From BOG-1112 sp964635325 (GTDB lineage: Bacteria; Bdellovibrionota_B; Oligoflexia; Oligoflexales; Bog-1112), in NCBI GenBank assembly GCA_964635325.1, contig CAZWOL010000011.1, positions 1 to 57,935 on the forward strand: DNA of 57,935 bases, read 5' to 3'. The position numbers and the translations under genes are program-made. The stretch's first letter is position 1. Every line of letters begins with the position of its first letter. The notes under the pieces are model-generated. The model worked only from the letters and a program-made list of their open reading frames with translations, ran no database searches and was not told where the DNA came from. This document shows positions 7,371-16,429 of the stretch, piece by piece.

Positions 7371-9038
7371 CTTTGCAATTTCATCAATACGCACAAGGCC
7401 GTTTTTATCAACGACCAAAACCTGATAGTCAAAACCTGATATGCCTTTGGGCTCCTCTGAGAAAAACTTTACTGCAACACCTATGTAATAGACCTTTGGC
7501 ATACCCATCTCATGAACAGCTCCCTTTTTATCCAACCCCAGATACATTTGTATTGGATCATCCAATCGGGTGAGATATCGCCGGATGCTAAATCGGGTGA
7601 TATCTTTAACAGTTGTGAACTCTGGCTCAATTTTTTTTACTGCTGAAAAATCAAGTTCAAAGGTTTTCTGATAAAAAAGCAAACTGAATTGACTTTCATC
7701 ATCCCAAAGATTTGAGCGTTCGCGAATTTCACGAATTTCTTTCGGCACAGAGTCCAGTTTTCTAACAAACTCAACGGACTCCTTAACTTTCCCTATACAA
7801 ACGCCATTGGTCTGATGATTTCTGTAAAAAATATTATAGGTATGATCAGGAAGGTTTCCCAAGATACCACTTTGGAACCGCACTCTTCCAATCTCTTTGA
7901 TCCGATCTTTAAGCACATATGCAGCTATGAAGGATAATATGATTGTAAGACCACCAAAGCCCAAAAGATTATGAAAGCCTCCGAATGAACTGAATCCCCC
8001 AAATTGTAGATAGTAGAAGATCATCAAATTTGCGAGAAAGTACCAGAATGCCGCTATCCCTGCCGCAAGCATATATCCAGTTTGGGCACGAATCGCAAAG
8101 AGCGCGTTCGGTTTCACTTCAAGATACAAAATGCTACTCAAATACTTCTTAATGCTTCCAAGACGAGACAAAAAGCGCTCACGCTCTATACCTGTACTGT
8201 GTTCTGCGACTGGCATAAAATGTCGCGAATTCTCGAACCAACAAATAAACCGAGCCCAAACCCGAAGTTTTTTCTTAGCCCGAATATACTCTGGAACTGG
8301 AATGTTTCTAACGCGATCAACAGACTCAACCATCAGAGCCACACCCTCACGAAAGCGATAGAAGCAATACTCTTCCGCTACGAGCAACTCGGGAAAAATC
8401 TTATTTCGAATATCACGAGACAACACAAAGCGATCTCTTAATCCTGCGAATCGACGAAGTAGACGAAAATGTCTCTGCAAAAATGGATCGAGAATTCCAA
8501 ACATGCTATGTAGCGATGGCATTTCTTCAATGCATGGGTTCGCCATAATTTCTTTGAATGCTTTACTATGTTTGAGAATTTTACGTCGATAATTGCTTAC
8601 ATAACAGCAAGAGAAATACTTTATAAGATCAATTGCCTCTTGAATATCACTAGATTTATGCGCATTTTTTTTATCCGAAAGACGCTCTAAAACTTTTTCA
8701 AGTTTACTAAAAGGACCGCCTTTACCACCACCCTTAGCATCAGGAACTGCTGTGAGTTCTTGGTAGGAAAATTGTGGCTCTTTAAACCGAATCAAGGGAC
8801 GAATGTCTTCGTAAAAATGACTCTTCTTATAGGTCGCTGCATTCATACCCATCTGCTTGGGTATAAAAAAATATGCATCCATGTGATACGTATGATTGGA
8901 CCTAAGATCAAACGATTTGCGAGGTTTTTTTTCCAGAGAATAGTCAAAGCGTGTTTCAAACTGATAGCGATCATGCTGTTTGATCACTTCACGAATACGC
9001 ATTTTTTCGTGAGAATTCAAATCGCTTCCACCTGTCAT
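7350..9038 (-). CDS. uncharacterised two-helix membrane protein downstream of ruvB
   Basis: This encodes 562 residues I do not recognise. The N-terminal ~310 residues are charged and rich in Arg, Lys and aromatic residues. A short Lys/Gly loop (DAKGGGKGGP) lies near residue 105. Two hydrophobic helices around residues 318-340 and 348-370, joined by a Gly/Phe-rich loop (FGGFSSFGGF), form a hairpin anchor. The C-terminal ~190 residues resemble a soluble mixed alpha/beta domain. No catalytic motif is visible. It starts 17 bases after ruvB stops and is probably the last gene of the metK-ruvA-ruvB operon. Its stop lies inside the 3' end of the convergent uppP gene. No clear Shine-Dalgarno precedes the ATG. 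Confidence 0.6.
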   Translation of the reverse strand: MTGGSDLNSHEKMRIREVIKQHDRYQFETRFDYSLEKKPRKSFDLRSNHTYHMDAYFFIPKQMGMNAATYKKSHFYEDIRPLIRFKEPQFSYQELTAVPDAKGGGKGGPFSKLEKVLERLSDKKNAHKSSDIQEAIDLIKYFSCCYVSNYRRKILKHSKAFKEIMANPCIEEMPSLHSMFGILDPFLQRHFRLLRRFAGLRDRFVLSRDIRNKIFPELLVAEEYCFYRFREGVALMVESVDRVRNIPVPEYIRAKKKLRVWARFICWFENSRHFMPVAEHSTGIERERFLSRLGSIKKYLSSILYLEVKPNALFAIRAQTGYMLAAGIAAFWYFLANLMIFYYLQFGGFSSFGGFHNLLGFGGLTIILSFIAAYVLKDRIKEIGRVRFQSGILGNLPDHTYNIFYRNHQTNGVCIGKVKESVEFVRKLDSVPKEIREIRERSNLWDDESQFSLLFYQKTFELDFSAVKKIEPEFTTVKDITRFSIRRYLTRLDDPIQMYLGLDKKGAVHEMGMPKVYYIGVAVKFFSEEPKGISGFDYQVLVVDKNGLVRIDEIAKSVRIEE

Positions 9039-9055
9039 TTGGAGGAAGCCGAAGA

Positions 9056-10081
9056 CTAGAAAGAAGCCAACCCTAGCTCTGTAACCGAGCGTCCTCGAGG
9101 CCCCCGCCTAATAAATCCTCGATGCACCAGATACGGTTCATACACTTCTTCGACAGTAGATTTCTCTTCACCCAATGTCGCTGAAAGTGTTTCGATACCG
9201 ACTGGTCCTCCTCCGTATTTTTCTGAAATCGTCCTAAGTATATCTCGGTCAGTTCGATCAAGACCATGACGATCAATTTCCAAACGATTCAATGCAAATT
9301 CTACATCCTCAGATTTTACCTCGTTTTTTCCTGCAACTTGGGTGAAATCCCAAATTCTTCGAAGCAAACGATTGGCTATACGAGGCGTCCCTCGTGAGCG
9401 ACAGGCCAGTGCCATTGCACCTTCCAGGGACAACTGAATACCCAAGACTCGCGCACTGCGATTCAAAATGAGGCATAGTGATTCATCATCGTAATAGTCT
9501 AACTTTTCCTGAATGCCAAAACGACTTAAAAATGGTCGAGATAGACTCGATAGACGAGTTGTTGCACCCACTAGGGTGAAAGGTTGCAATGGCATTCGAA
9601 TAGTACGAGCCGTTGGTCCCTGACCAATGACGATATCGATACAGAAGTCTTCCATTGCAGAATACAAAACTTCTTCAACTTGAATATTCAGACGATGGAT
9701 TTCATCAATAAATAAAAGAGAGTTAGCCTCCATCCCTGCAAGTATACCCGCAAGATCTCCCGGCTTATCGATCGCTGGGCCACTTGTTTGATGAAATGGC
9801 ACTTTCAATTCATTAGCAATAATGTGTGCTAGCGTTGTTTTTCCCAAACCTGGAGGGCCATGTAGAATAACATGATCGAGACAACGCTGTCTGGCTCGAG
9901 CTGCTTGTACATAAGTCTTTAGATTTTCTTTAACGAAAGTTTGTCCCGGATAATCATCAAAAGAACTAGGACGAAGTTTTTGCTCTAAAGGGCTCAAATT
10001 ATCGACTGTACTTTCTTCTGCAGAGACAAAACGTTCCACATGTACTGCTTTTTGTTTCTTTTCATCAAATAGCGAAGACAA
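9056..10081 (-). CDS. ruvB: Holliday junction branch-migration ATPase RuvB
   Basis: This 341-residue AAA+ motor forms hexameric rings that pump DNA through the RuvA-bound Holliday junction during recombinational repair. Walker A is HGPPGLGKTT near residue 74, Walker B is LLFIDEIHRL near residue 122, sensor 1 is GATTRLSSLSRPFLSRF, and the C-terminal winged helix carries RRGPRGRSVTELG. The start is TTG. It lies 53 bases downstream of ruvA on the same strand. Length is normal. Confidence 0.97.
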   Translation of the reverse strand: MSSLFDEKKQKAVHVERFVSAEESTVDNLSPLEQKLRPSSFDDYPGQTFVKENLKTYVQAARARQRCLDHVILHGPPGLGKTTLAHIIANELKVPFHQTSGPAIDKPGDLAGILAGMEANSLLFIDEIHRLNIQVEEVLYSAMEDFCIDIVIGQGPTARTIRMPLQPFTLVGATTRLSSLSRPFLSRFGIQEKLDYYDDESLCLILNRSARVLGIQLSLEGAMALACRSRGTPRIANRLLRRIWDFTQVAGKNEVKSEDVEFALNRLEIDRHGLDRTDRDILRTISEKYGGGPVGIETLSATLGEEKSTVEEVYEPYLVHRGFIRRGPRGRSVTELGLASF

Positions 10082-10134
10082 AGAACTTATCCATTTTTAT
10101 AGTTAAATAGCTTACAAAGATAATGTCAGAAATA

Positions 10135-10818
10135 CTAAAATAATTGCTCTAAATCCCGCGAATATTTTGACTTGTCTAGCGGTTTTAGGACAGCAAGAGC
10201 TCGACGTACCAAATCTGGAAAATTATCCTGAGAGTTTTCGCTCATGAGTTTATCCACTACGGGCAAAATATCTTTCTTTTTAAACCCTAAGTTTTCAAGA
10301 GCCGAGCAAAGATCCTGCGTTTTTCTATCTTCCAGATCAGCAAATTGAGTATCAAGATTGTTCATCGATGGAGTTGAAGTTGCTCCAACCATCGAAACAC
10401 CTTCGTAGTTAGGGAACTTGTCAACTTTGTTCTGAAGTTCAACAACGATTTTCTCTGCCATACGCTTGCCAACACCAGGGACAGTTTCAAGAATCTCTGG
10501 TTCCCTTCTTTCAATGGCAAGTCGTAAGGATCGAACGGTTAGTGTTGATAGAATTGCGAGTGCTGCTTTTGGTCCAATTCCGTTGATATTCAAAAGAATC
10601 TCAAAAACAGCCTTGTCAGCACTCGAAATAAATCCGTAGAGTTTTAAAACATCCTCTTTAACTCGTGTATAAATCCACAAACTCAAAGGAGCGTTTTCGC
10701 CGGGTACAGATGCCATTGCTGACGTTGGCATCTCGACGCCGTAACCAACCCCATTCACATCAAGGATGAGATGAGATGGAAACTTTCTAAGGACTTTACC
10801 ACTTAAATATTCGATCAT
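10135..10818 (-). CDS. ruvA: Holliday junction DNA helicase subunit RuvA
   Basis: The 227-residue protein binds four-way junctions as a tetramer and recruits RuvB. It shows an N-terminal OB-fold (MIEYLSGKVLRKFPSHLILDVNGVGYGV), helix-hairpin-helix motifs (…LLNINGIGPKAALAIL… and …ILETVPGVGKRMAEKIVVEL…) and a C-terminal RuvB-binding domain after a flexible linker at ~140-165. It is slightly longer than E. coli RuvA (203 residues) because of the linker. The ATG overlaps the metK stop in an ATGA, so the two are translationally coupled. Confidence 0.96.
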   Translation of the reverse strand: MIEYLSGKVLRKFPSHLILDVNGVGYGVEMPTSAMASVPGENAPLSLWIYTRVKEDVLKLYGFISSADKAVFEILLNINGIGPKAALAILSTLTVRSLRLAIERREPEILETVPGVGKRMAEKIVVELQNKVDKFPNYEGVSMVGATSTPSMNNLDTQFADLEDRKTQDLCSALENLGFKKKDILPVVDKLMSENSQDNFPDLVRRALAVLKPLDKSKYSRDLEQLF

Positions 10819-11975
10819 ACTGACGCTTTAAGTCTTTCTACTTTATCAAGACGTTCCCAAGGAAACTCTTGGCGACCAAAATGGCCATAGGCTGCAGTGC
10901 GCAAATAGATTGGCCGTAAAAGATCAAGGTCTTCGATAATTTGTCGAGGTTTCATACCGAAATTATCTTGAACAATCTTTGCGAGTTGCTCTCTAGAATA
11001 CCGAGATGTTCCATAAGAGTCGACGCAGATACTGACAGGATCAGCATAACCGATCGCATAAGCAATCTGAACTAGAGCTTTGCTACAGATACCAGCAGCC
11101 ACTAAGTTTTTTGCGATATAGCGACCGAGATAGGCACCAGAACGATCAACCTTGGATGGATCCTTGCCAGAGAAAGCTCCCCCACCGTGTGCTCCATGTC
11201 CTCCATAAGTGTCGACGATAATTTTGCGACCAGTAAGACCAGCATCTCCGACTGGGCCACCAATTACAAAACGTCCCGTAGGATTGACAAAGTAACGCGT
11301 ATTGACGAGAAGTTCGCGTGGGATTGTTTTTTTAATGCATTCTTCTACAACAAACTCGCGGATTTCTTCTATCTTTACATCTGGTGAATGTTGAGTTGAC
11401 AATACAACCGTATCAATACGAGAAAGCTTGTTGTCTTTATATTCTGCCGTAACTTGACTTTTTGCATCGGGCCTTAGCCAATTGACACGTTTATCACGAC
11501 GCAACTGTGAAAGCTTTCGCAGTATACGATGGGAAAAACTAATCGTTGCTGGCATATATTCTTCGGTTTCATCGCAAGCAAAACCAAACATCATACCTTG
11601 GTCACCTGCACCCTGCTCTTTAAAGGTGCCTTCGCCTTCATTGACACCCATTGCAATATCATCCGACTGATGGTTGATACTTGTAATGATGCCACAGCTG
11701 CGATAATCAAAACCAAGTTCGCTATTATCATAGCCAATATCACGAATAACGTTTCGAGCAGCTTCTGCAAAATCAGCGTTGCTACGTGAAGTAATCTCAC
11801 CTGCTATAACAACAAGCCCTCCCTTAACGAGAGTTTCGCAAGCAACGCGAGAATTACGATCGCCCTCCAAACATTTGTCCAAAACAGCATCACTAATTTG
11901 ATCTGCTATTTTATCGGGATGCCCTTCGCTTACAGATTCGGATGTGAACAAAAAGGTTGAACCATCGGCTTTCAT
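10815..11975 (-). CDS. metK: S-adenosylmethionine synthetase MetK
   Basis: This encodes 386 residues forming a cytoplasmic tetramer that makes S-adenosylmethionine from ATP and methionine. Signatures are G-H-P-D-K-I-A-D-Q-I-S-D-A near the N-terminus, G-A-G-D-Q-G-M-M-F-G in the middle and G-G-G-A-F-S-G-K-D-P-S-K-V-D-R-S later. I chose the ATG at 11975 because a GGGGGA ribosome site precedes it and the family starts here; the frame open to 12014 adds 13 unlikely residues. It couples to ruvA by a four-base overlap. The leader contains two hairpins (see 12020-12098) but no riboswitch I can name. Confidence 0.97.
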   Translation of the reverse strand: MKADGSTFLFTSESVSEGHPDKIADQISDAVLDKCLEGDRNSRVACETLVKGGLVVIAGEITSRSNADFAEAARNVIRDIGYDNSELGFDYRSCGIITSINHQSDDIAMGVNEGEGTFKEQGAGDQGMMFGFACDETEEYMPATISFSHRILRKLSQLRRDKRVNWLRPDAKSQVTAEYKDNKLSRIDTVVLSTQHSPDVKIEEIREFVVEECIKKTIPRELLVNTRYFVNPTGRFVIGGPVGDAGLTGRKIIVDTYGGHGAHGGGAFSGKDPSKVDRSGAYLGRYIAKNLVAAGICSKALVQIAYAIGYADPVSICVDSYGTSRYSREQLAKIVQDNFGMKPRQIIEDLDLLRPIYLRTAAYGHFGRQEFPWERLDKVERLKASV

Positions 11976-12019
11976 AATAATCCCCCGCACTAGGTCAAAT
12001 CTGTTTCTATTCAAATCAT

Positions 12020-12098
12020 GCTGCCGTCAGAGACAGGAACACGGCTGCCCTCATCCATCCTCGAGAAACGATCACCAAGGATGCAATGTTTCATCCTT
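12020..12098 (-). promoter_or_regulatory. structured leader upstream of metK
   Basis: The 146 bases between truB and metK contain two hairpins. One is a perfect seven-base-pair stem (12077-12083 with 12092-12098, eight-base loop). The other pairs 12020-12027 with 12041-12048 with one mismatch. No T-run follows either, so they are not intrinsic terminators. I compared them by memory with SAM-I, SAM-II and SAH riboswitch cores and found no match. They could be a regulatory leader or chance folds. Confidence 0.35.
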
Positions 12099-12121
12099 AG
12101 TAAACCTCGATTCAACTGTTT

Positions 12122-13057
12122 TTACAACAAACTCCTCCGCATACAGATCTCGGCAGAACCCTTCCCTTGATAGGCAACATAGCCCAACCCAAAGACATGC
12201 CCTTCCGCATCAATAAGCAAAACCTCACTTTCGAGACAAGTATCCGGCCAAGAATCAAGCGTGATGTCAGCTGCTTCAAAAGATAATTTTTGCCCTTTTT
12301 GAAGTTTATTAATGCGTTCCTTAGAAGCGATAACGCAGTGAGGCAGGCCCAGCGACATTTTTTTTATTGGAATAAAAAAACTCTCGTATTCACTCACAAC
12401 CTTATTAATATCTTCAATCGAAATTGCAGATGAAAGTGGAATACCTGAAGCCAAGATTCTTTGAATTGAAACCACTGTTCCGTGCCAGCCCAAACGTTGG
12501 GCAATATCTAGGCCCAGGCTCCGAACATAGGTGCCTTTGGAACAATGGACTTCAAATTCAGCAATATTATTTTCGAGAGATAGAAACTTCAGTGATTTAA
12601 TGTGTACTGTACGTCGTTTAATCTCGACCGGGACCTGTACACCCTGTCTTGCATATTTATAAAGCGGTTTGCCTTTATATTTAAGAGCAGAGTAGAGTGG
12701 AGGTGTCTGTAAAATATCACCCTGAAAGGCTTGAATAGCATCTCGAATACGATCTGCGTCAATACAAACATCATCCTGAATTTCAAGAACAGTGCCTGTC
12801 TCATCAAGAGTATCTGTTAGAAGCCCAAACTGCAGACGAAAGCGATAAGCTTTGGGTAAATCAACAAGGTAGTCCTGAAGACGAGTTGCACTACCAACGA
12901 GGATAGGCAGCACACCTTCGGCCATAGGATCTAGCGTACCAGCATAGCCCATTTTGACCTTGCCTAGGACATTCTTTAAACGTCGTTCAACAGCCTTGGA
13001 AAAGAGTCCGCGGGGCTTAATTAGCGCCACCATCCCATTCCACTTCAGTGCATCCAA
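12122..13057 (-). CDS. truB: tRNA pseudouridine-55 synthase TruB
   Basis: The 311-residue enzyme makes pseudouridine 55 in the T-loop of tRNAs. The catalytic segment is G-Y-A-G-T-L-D-P-M-A-E-G-V-L-P-I, with the nucleophilic Asp in T-L-D-P. The KGTYVRSLGLDIA motif and a C-terminal PUA-like part follow. The TTG at 13057 is supported by a GAGG seven bases upstream; an in-frame ATG nine codons later is the alternative. It follows rbfA by 50 bases, the same order as in many bacteria (nusA-infB-rbfA-truB). Confidence 0.96.
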   Translation of the reverse strand: MDALKWNGMVALIKPRGLFSKAVERRLKNVLGKVKMGYAGTLDPMAEGVLPILVGSATRLQDYLVDLPKAYRFRLQFGLLTDTLDETGTVLEIQDDVCIDADRIRDAIQAFQGDILQTPPLYSALKYKGKPLYKYARQGVQVPVEIKRRTVHIKSLKFLSLENNIAEFEVHCSKGTYVRSLGLDIAQRLGWHGTVVSIQRILASGIPLSSAISIEDINKVVSEYESFFIPIKKMSLGLPHCVIASKERINKLQKGQKLSFEAADITLDSWPDTCLESEVLLIDAEGHVFGLGYVAYQGKGSAEICMRRSLL

Positions 13058-13107
13058 GATTTGACCTCAAAGTTTTAAAGCATGGTGAAGGCCCAAGAAG
13101 TACGCGC

Positions 13108-13449
13108 CTAAGGTTTATTAATTTTAGCTAGGAGGCCTTCGATCCGAGCGCCTTCTTCCACACTTTCATCATAAAAAAAGCGCAACTCCGGAACGCGTCG
13201 CAACTGGAGAAACTTGCTTATTGTTCCTCGAAGAAAGCCTCTGCAGCTCTCTAAACCGCGTTGAATATCTTCTTTTGCATAGTTGTCTCCGTAAAAACGG
13301 AAGTAGACGGAGGCAACCTGTAGATCAGGACTCAACTTAACGTGGGTTATAACAGCTTGATGAATCCGAGGGTCAGAAAGCTCCTGCATAATACAGGTCG
13401 CAATAATGTCACGAATTTCATCCGCAAGCCTTAGTTGTCGTTTCTTCAT
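13108..13449 (-). CDS. rbfA: ribosome-binding factor A
   Basis: This 113-residue KH-like protein helps mature the 30S subunit by binding near the 5' end of 16S rRNA. It matches RbfA throughout, including the N-terminal RQLRLADEIRDIIA helix, the LSDPRI segment, the strand pair V-T-H-V-K-L-S-P-D-L-Q-V-A-S-V-Y and the late P-E-L-R-F-F-Y-D-E-S. I prefer the ATG at 13449 to the TTG two codons earlier. A strong intrinsic terminator lies between infB and this gene, so its expression may depend on read-through or a separate promoter. Confidence 0.95.
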   Translation of the reverse strand: MKKRQLRLADEIRDIIATCIMQELSDPRIHQAVITHVKLSPDLQVASVYFRFYGDNYAKEDIQRGLESCRGFLRGTISKFLQLRRVPELRFFYDESVEEGARIEGLLAKINKP

Positions 13450-13462
13450 AAACAAAATCTCA

Positions 13463-13507
13463 TAAAAAAAACCAAGGACGAAGAATCCAAAGGGTTCCTC
13501 ATCCTTG
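13463..13507 (-). terminator. intrinsic terminator between infB and rbfA
   Basis: On the minus strand a 13-base-pair stem (13495-13507 with 13473-13485, including G-U pairs) has a nine-base loop and is followed by eight Ts (complement of 13464-13471). It begins 26 bases after the infB stop. This is a textbook Rho-independent terminator inside what is normally one operon, so it probably limits rbfA-truB expression relative to infB. Confidence 0.8.
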
Positions 13508-13532
13508 CTTCGAAAAAATTAAAAAGAGTGAA

Positions 13533-16388
13533 CTAGATATCGAGAACAGCAGGTTTTTCCTCGATTGTGTAGGACTCGATGACGTCTCCGATTTCGAAAT
13601 CTCTAAATCCGTCAATCGCAATACCACACTCAAAGCCTGTTACAACCTCCTTCACGTCATCTTTGAAGCGTTTAAGAGATGATACTTTTCCAGAGAAAAT
13701 AGCATCGCCTTTGCGCAGAACGCGTACCAAGGAGTTGCGAGTCACTTTACCGTCTGTAACACCAGATCCTGCAATTAGCCCAATTTTAGGAACGCTAATG
13801 GTATTTCGTACCTCAGCATGGCCTTGAAGCAACTCATTACAAATCGGTGGCAATTTCCTAACCATCAAATCCTTCACCGTATCGATGAGCTCATAAATGA
13901 TATTAAATTGCTTTGTTTGAACACCCTTTGTAAGTGCCAAATCTGTCAATGCGCGAGAAATCTTCACATTGAAGGCGATAAGAACAGCCTTACTTGTCTC
14001 TGCAAGAGAAATATCGCTCTCTGTAATATCACCTACACCTTTGTAAATGATGGAAGTTGAAACCATTTTTGACTTCAACTCAGAAATTGCGTGTGAAATA
14101 GCTTCTGCAGATCCTTGAGTATCTGCTTTGATCATTAAAGCTAAGTCCGGAGACTGGGATACTGTTGAGCGGCTAAGCAGCTCCTCGAGAGTTGCTGGCA
14201 CCTTAGCTGCTAAAGCAGCCTCTCTCTCTTCGTTAATTCTGAGAGCAATTACTTCACGAGCCGCTTTTTCATCTTTTACAACATGCATTACATCGCCAGC
14301 CATTGGAAGCTCGGTAAGCCCAATGACTCCGATCGGCGTTGAAGGTGTGGCTTTTTTTAGATCTTTGGCATTATGATCAATCATTGCTCGCACGCGACCA
14401 AACACCTTACCTACCACAATGAACTCACCAACTTTAAGAGTTCCATCTGTTACCATGATCGTTGCAATACTGCCGCGACCTTTATCAAGGTGCGCTTCAA
14501 CTACGACCCCTCGAGCACGTCCTTCAACACGTGCCTTAAGCTCAAGGATTTCACACTGCAAGTGAATAGCATCTAGGAGTTCGTCAATGCCTAGCATCTT
14601 TTTTGCAGATACTTTCACACATTGAACATCTCCACCCCAAGCCTCAGTTTGAATTCCTTGTTCACTGAGCTCGGTATAGATGCGATCAAAGTTAAGATTA
14701 GGTTTGTCGATCTTATTTATAGCAACAACAATCGGAACACCTGCTTTTTTCGCATGCGAAATAGCTTCGATTGTTTGAGGCATCACACCATCATCAGCAG
14801 CAACTACAAGTACAACTATGTCTGTAACTTGAGCCCCACGTTGACGCATTGCAGAAAATGCAGCATGGCCTGGGGTATCTAAAAACGCTGTCTTCAATCC
14901 ATTACGTTCGACTGTGTAGGCACCAATGTGCTGAGTGATGCCACCCGCTTCTCTATTTGCAACATCTGCTTTGCGAATTGCATCCAGAATTGTCGTTTTA
15001 CCGTGATCGACGTGACCCATAACTGTGACAATAGGAGGACGAGATACTTTTTCGTATTGCTCCTCTTTATCCCAGCCAAGCACATCCTCAACTGTTCGAG
15101 TAATTCTCTTTACCTCGAAACCAAAATCACCAGCAATCAATGCAGCTGTGTCAAAATCAACAGACTGATTTGCAGTAACAGCAAGACCTTGATCCATGAA
15201 TTTTCGAACGAGTTCATTCACTTTAATGTGCATTTGAGATGCCATCTCCGTTACAGAAATATTCGGAGAGGTCATTTTCACAATGCGGTACGCTGCACGG
15301 GGAGTTGTCAGTTGCGTAGACTTGAGATCCTTGCGACGTTTAACATCTTTTTTCTTATTACGATTAGATGAAGGAGTGTAAATGGTTTTGCGACGAGCCG
15401 CAGCTGCAGCATCAACTTCATCATCATCACGAACAACCGCCTCTAAGAGCTCACGAGTCGAAACAGAACGACGCTTAGGTAAAGCTGTAACAGGTTTTAC
15501 CGCTGGACGTTCTTCTTCTTCGCCAAATCTAGCTGGTCGAGGAGCATCTTTTTTACGTTCTAAACCACGATCGGTTTTAAGAGATGGTTCAGGCGCAATT
15601 TTAAAGGGTTCTTTCCAATCTTTAGGAGTTACAGATTGGGAACCAACGATGCTGGGCCCTATTGTAGTCCGTATAGATTGAACTTCAATCCGCTTAATCT
15701 TAACTTTTTTCTCTTCTTTACTTTTTGCAAGAGCCACCTCTTCTTCTGGTGTTGCCCTTCGTATAATCGTGGCACTAACAAATTCTGACTTCTTCGAAAG
15801 CCCCATCTTATCCGCTTTCATAGTGCTCTTCTCTTCCTCGGGAAGAGAAGGTTTTTCATTTTCTGACTCAGCTTGCGTGTTTTCCACAGAGGGAAGTTCG
15901 ACGCTAATAGCTGAGGTCTCCTCGAGAGCAGGAGCAGTCTCTTTTTCGATCTCTTTTTCAGGTGCAAGGGTCAGGTCATCTACCTCTGGCGCTGCTGCAA
16001 CTTCAGGCTCGAGAGTTTCCTCAACACTTGAGACTATAGGCTGAACATCTTCAGTAGCTTCCTCTTCTGATGCTACTAAAGTTTCTGAACTGTCCTCGAC
16101 TTTATCTTCAACATCTTGCTTAGACTCTTCAGGAGCCTCTATCGCATGGACAAGGTCTGGAACGTCTTCTTGAATTTGAGGTTGTTCTTCCTCTTCTTTC
16201 TTGCGACGCCGAACAACAACCTTGGGCTTCCCTGCAACAAATGCGAGACGTATTTTATCTATCTGCGCTGGAGCCAGAGTGCTTTGATGGCTTGGAACAT
16301 CAATATTCAATTCCTTCATTTTTGCCAATAAAACCTTACTTTCAATGCCAAGGTCACGCGCAAGTTCATAGACACGAATTTTAGCCAT
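13533..16388 (-). CDS. infB: translation initiation factor IF-2
   Basis: The 951-residue GTPase brings initiator tRNA to the 30S subunit and promotes subunit joining. The N-terminus has the IF2-N fold (MAKIRVYELARDLGIESKVLL). A long, acidic then basic low-complexity linker (about 65-350) follows, then a second IF2-N-like segment. The G domain has G-H-V-D-H-G-K-T-T (P-loop), D-T-P-G-H (switch II) and N-K-I-D-K (guanine specificity). The C-terminal beta-barrels end the protein. The start has GAGG upstream. It follows nusA by 41 bases. The linker length is what makes it longer than E. coli IF-2 (890). Confidence 0.97.
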   Translation of the reverse strand: MAKIRVYELARDLGIESKVLLAKMKELNIDVPSHQSTLAPAQIDKIRLAFVAGKPKVVVRRRKKEEEEQPQIQEDVPDLVHAIEAPEESKQDVEDKVEDSSETLVASEEEATEDVQPIVSSVEETLEPEVAAAPEVDDLTLAPEKEIEKETAPALEETSAISVELPSVENTQAESENEKPSLPEEEKSTMKADKMGLSKKSEFVSATIIRRATPEEEVALAKSKEEKKVKIKRIEVQSIRTTIGPSIVGSQSVTPKDWKEPFKIAPEPSLKTDRGLERKKDAPRPARFGEEEERPAVKPVTALPKRRSVSTRELLEAVVRDDDEVDAAAAARRKTIYTPSSNRNKKKDVKRRKDLKSTQLTTPRAAYRIVKMTSPNISVTEMASQMHIKVNELVRKFMDQGLAVTANQSVDFDTAALIAGDFGFEVKRITRTVEDVLGWDKEEQYEKVSRPPIVTVMGHVDHGKTTILDAIRKADVANREAGGITQHIGAYTVERNGLKTAFLDTPGHAAFSAMRQRGAQVTDIVVLVVAADDGVMPQTIEAISHAKKAGVPIVVAINKIDKPNLNFDRIYTELSEQGIQTEAWGGDVQCVKVSAKKMLGIDELLDAIHLQCEILELKARVEGRARGVVVEAHLDKGRGSIATIMVTDGTLKVGEFIVVGKVFGRVRAMIDHNAKDLKKATPSTPIGVIGLTELPMAGDVMHVVKDEKAAREVIALRINEEREAALAAKVPATLEELLSRSTVSQSPDLALMIKADTQGSAEAISHAISELKSKMVSTSIIYKGVGDITESDISLAETSKAVLIAFNVKISRALTDLALTKGVQTKQFNIIYELIDTVKDLMVRKLPPICNELLQGHAEVRNTISVPKIGLIAGSGVTDGKVTRNSLVRVLRKGDAIFSGKVSSLKRFKDDVKEVVTGFECGIAIDGFRDFEIGDVIESYTIEEKPAVLDI

Positions 16389-16429
16389 TTAGCGGTCCTC
16401 TTTACTCCAACACAGCGAACAAGTTGATT

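Noticed and set aside
11976..12121. SAM-I, SAM-II or SAH riboswitch before metK
   Set aside because: The hairpins present lack the conserved core sequences I know for these families.
14928..15371. 147-codon plus-strand reading frame
   Set aside because: It is entirely antisense to infB, whose G domain is certain; the product is Cys/Asn-rich shadow sequence without a ribosome site.
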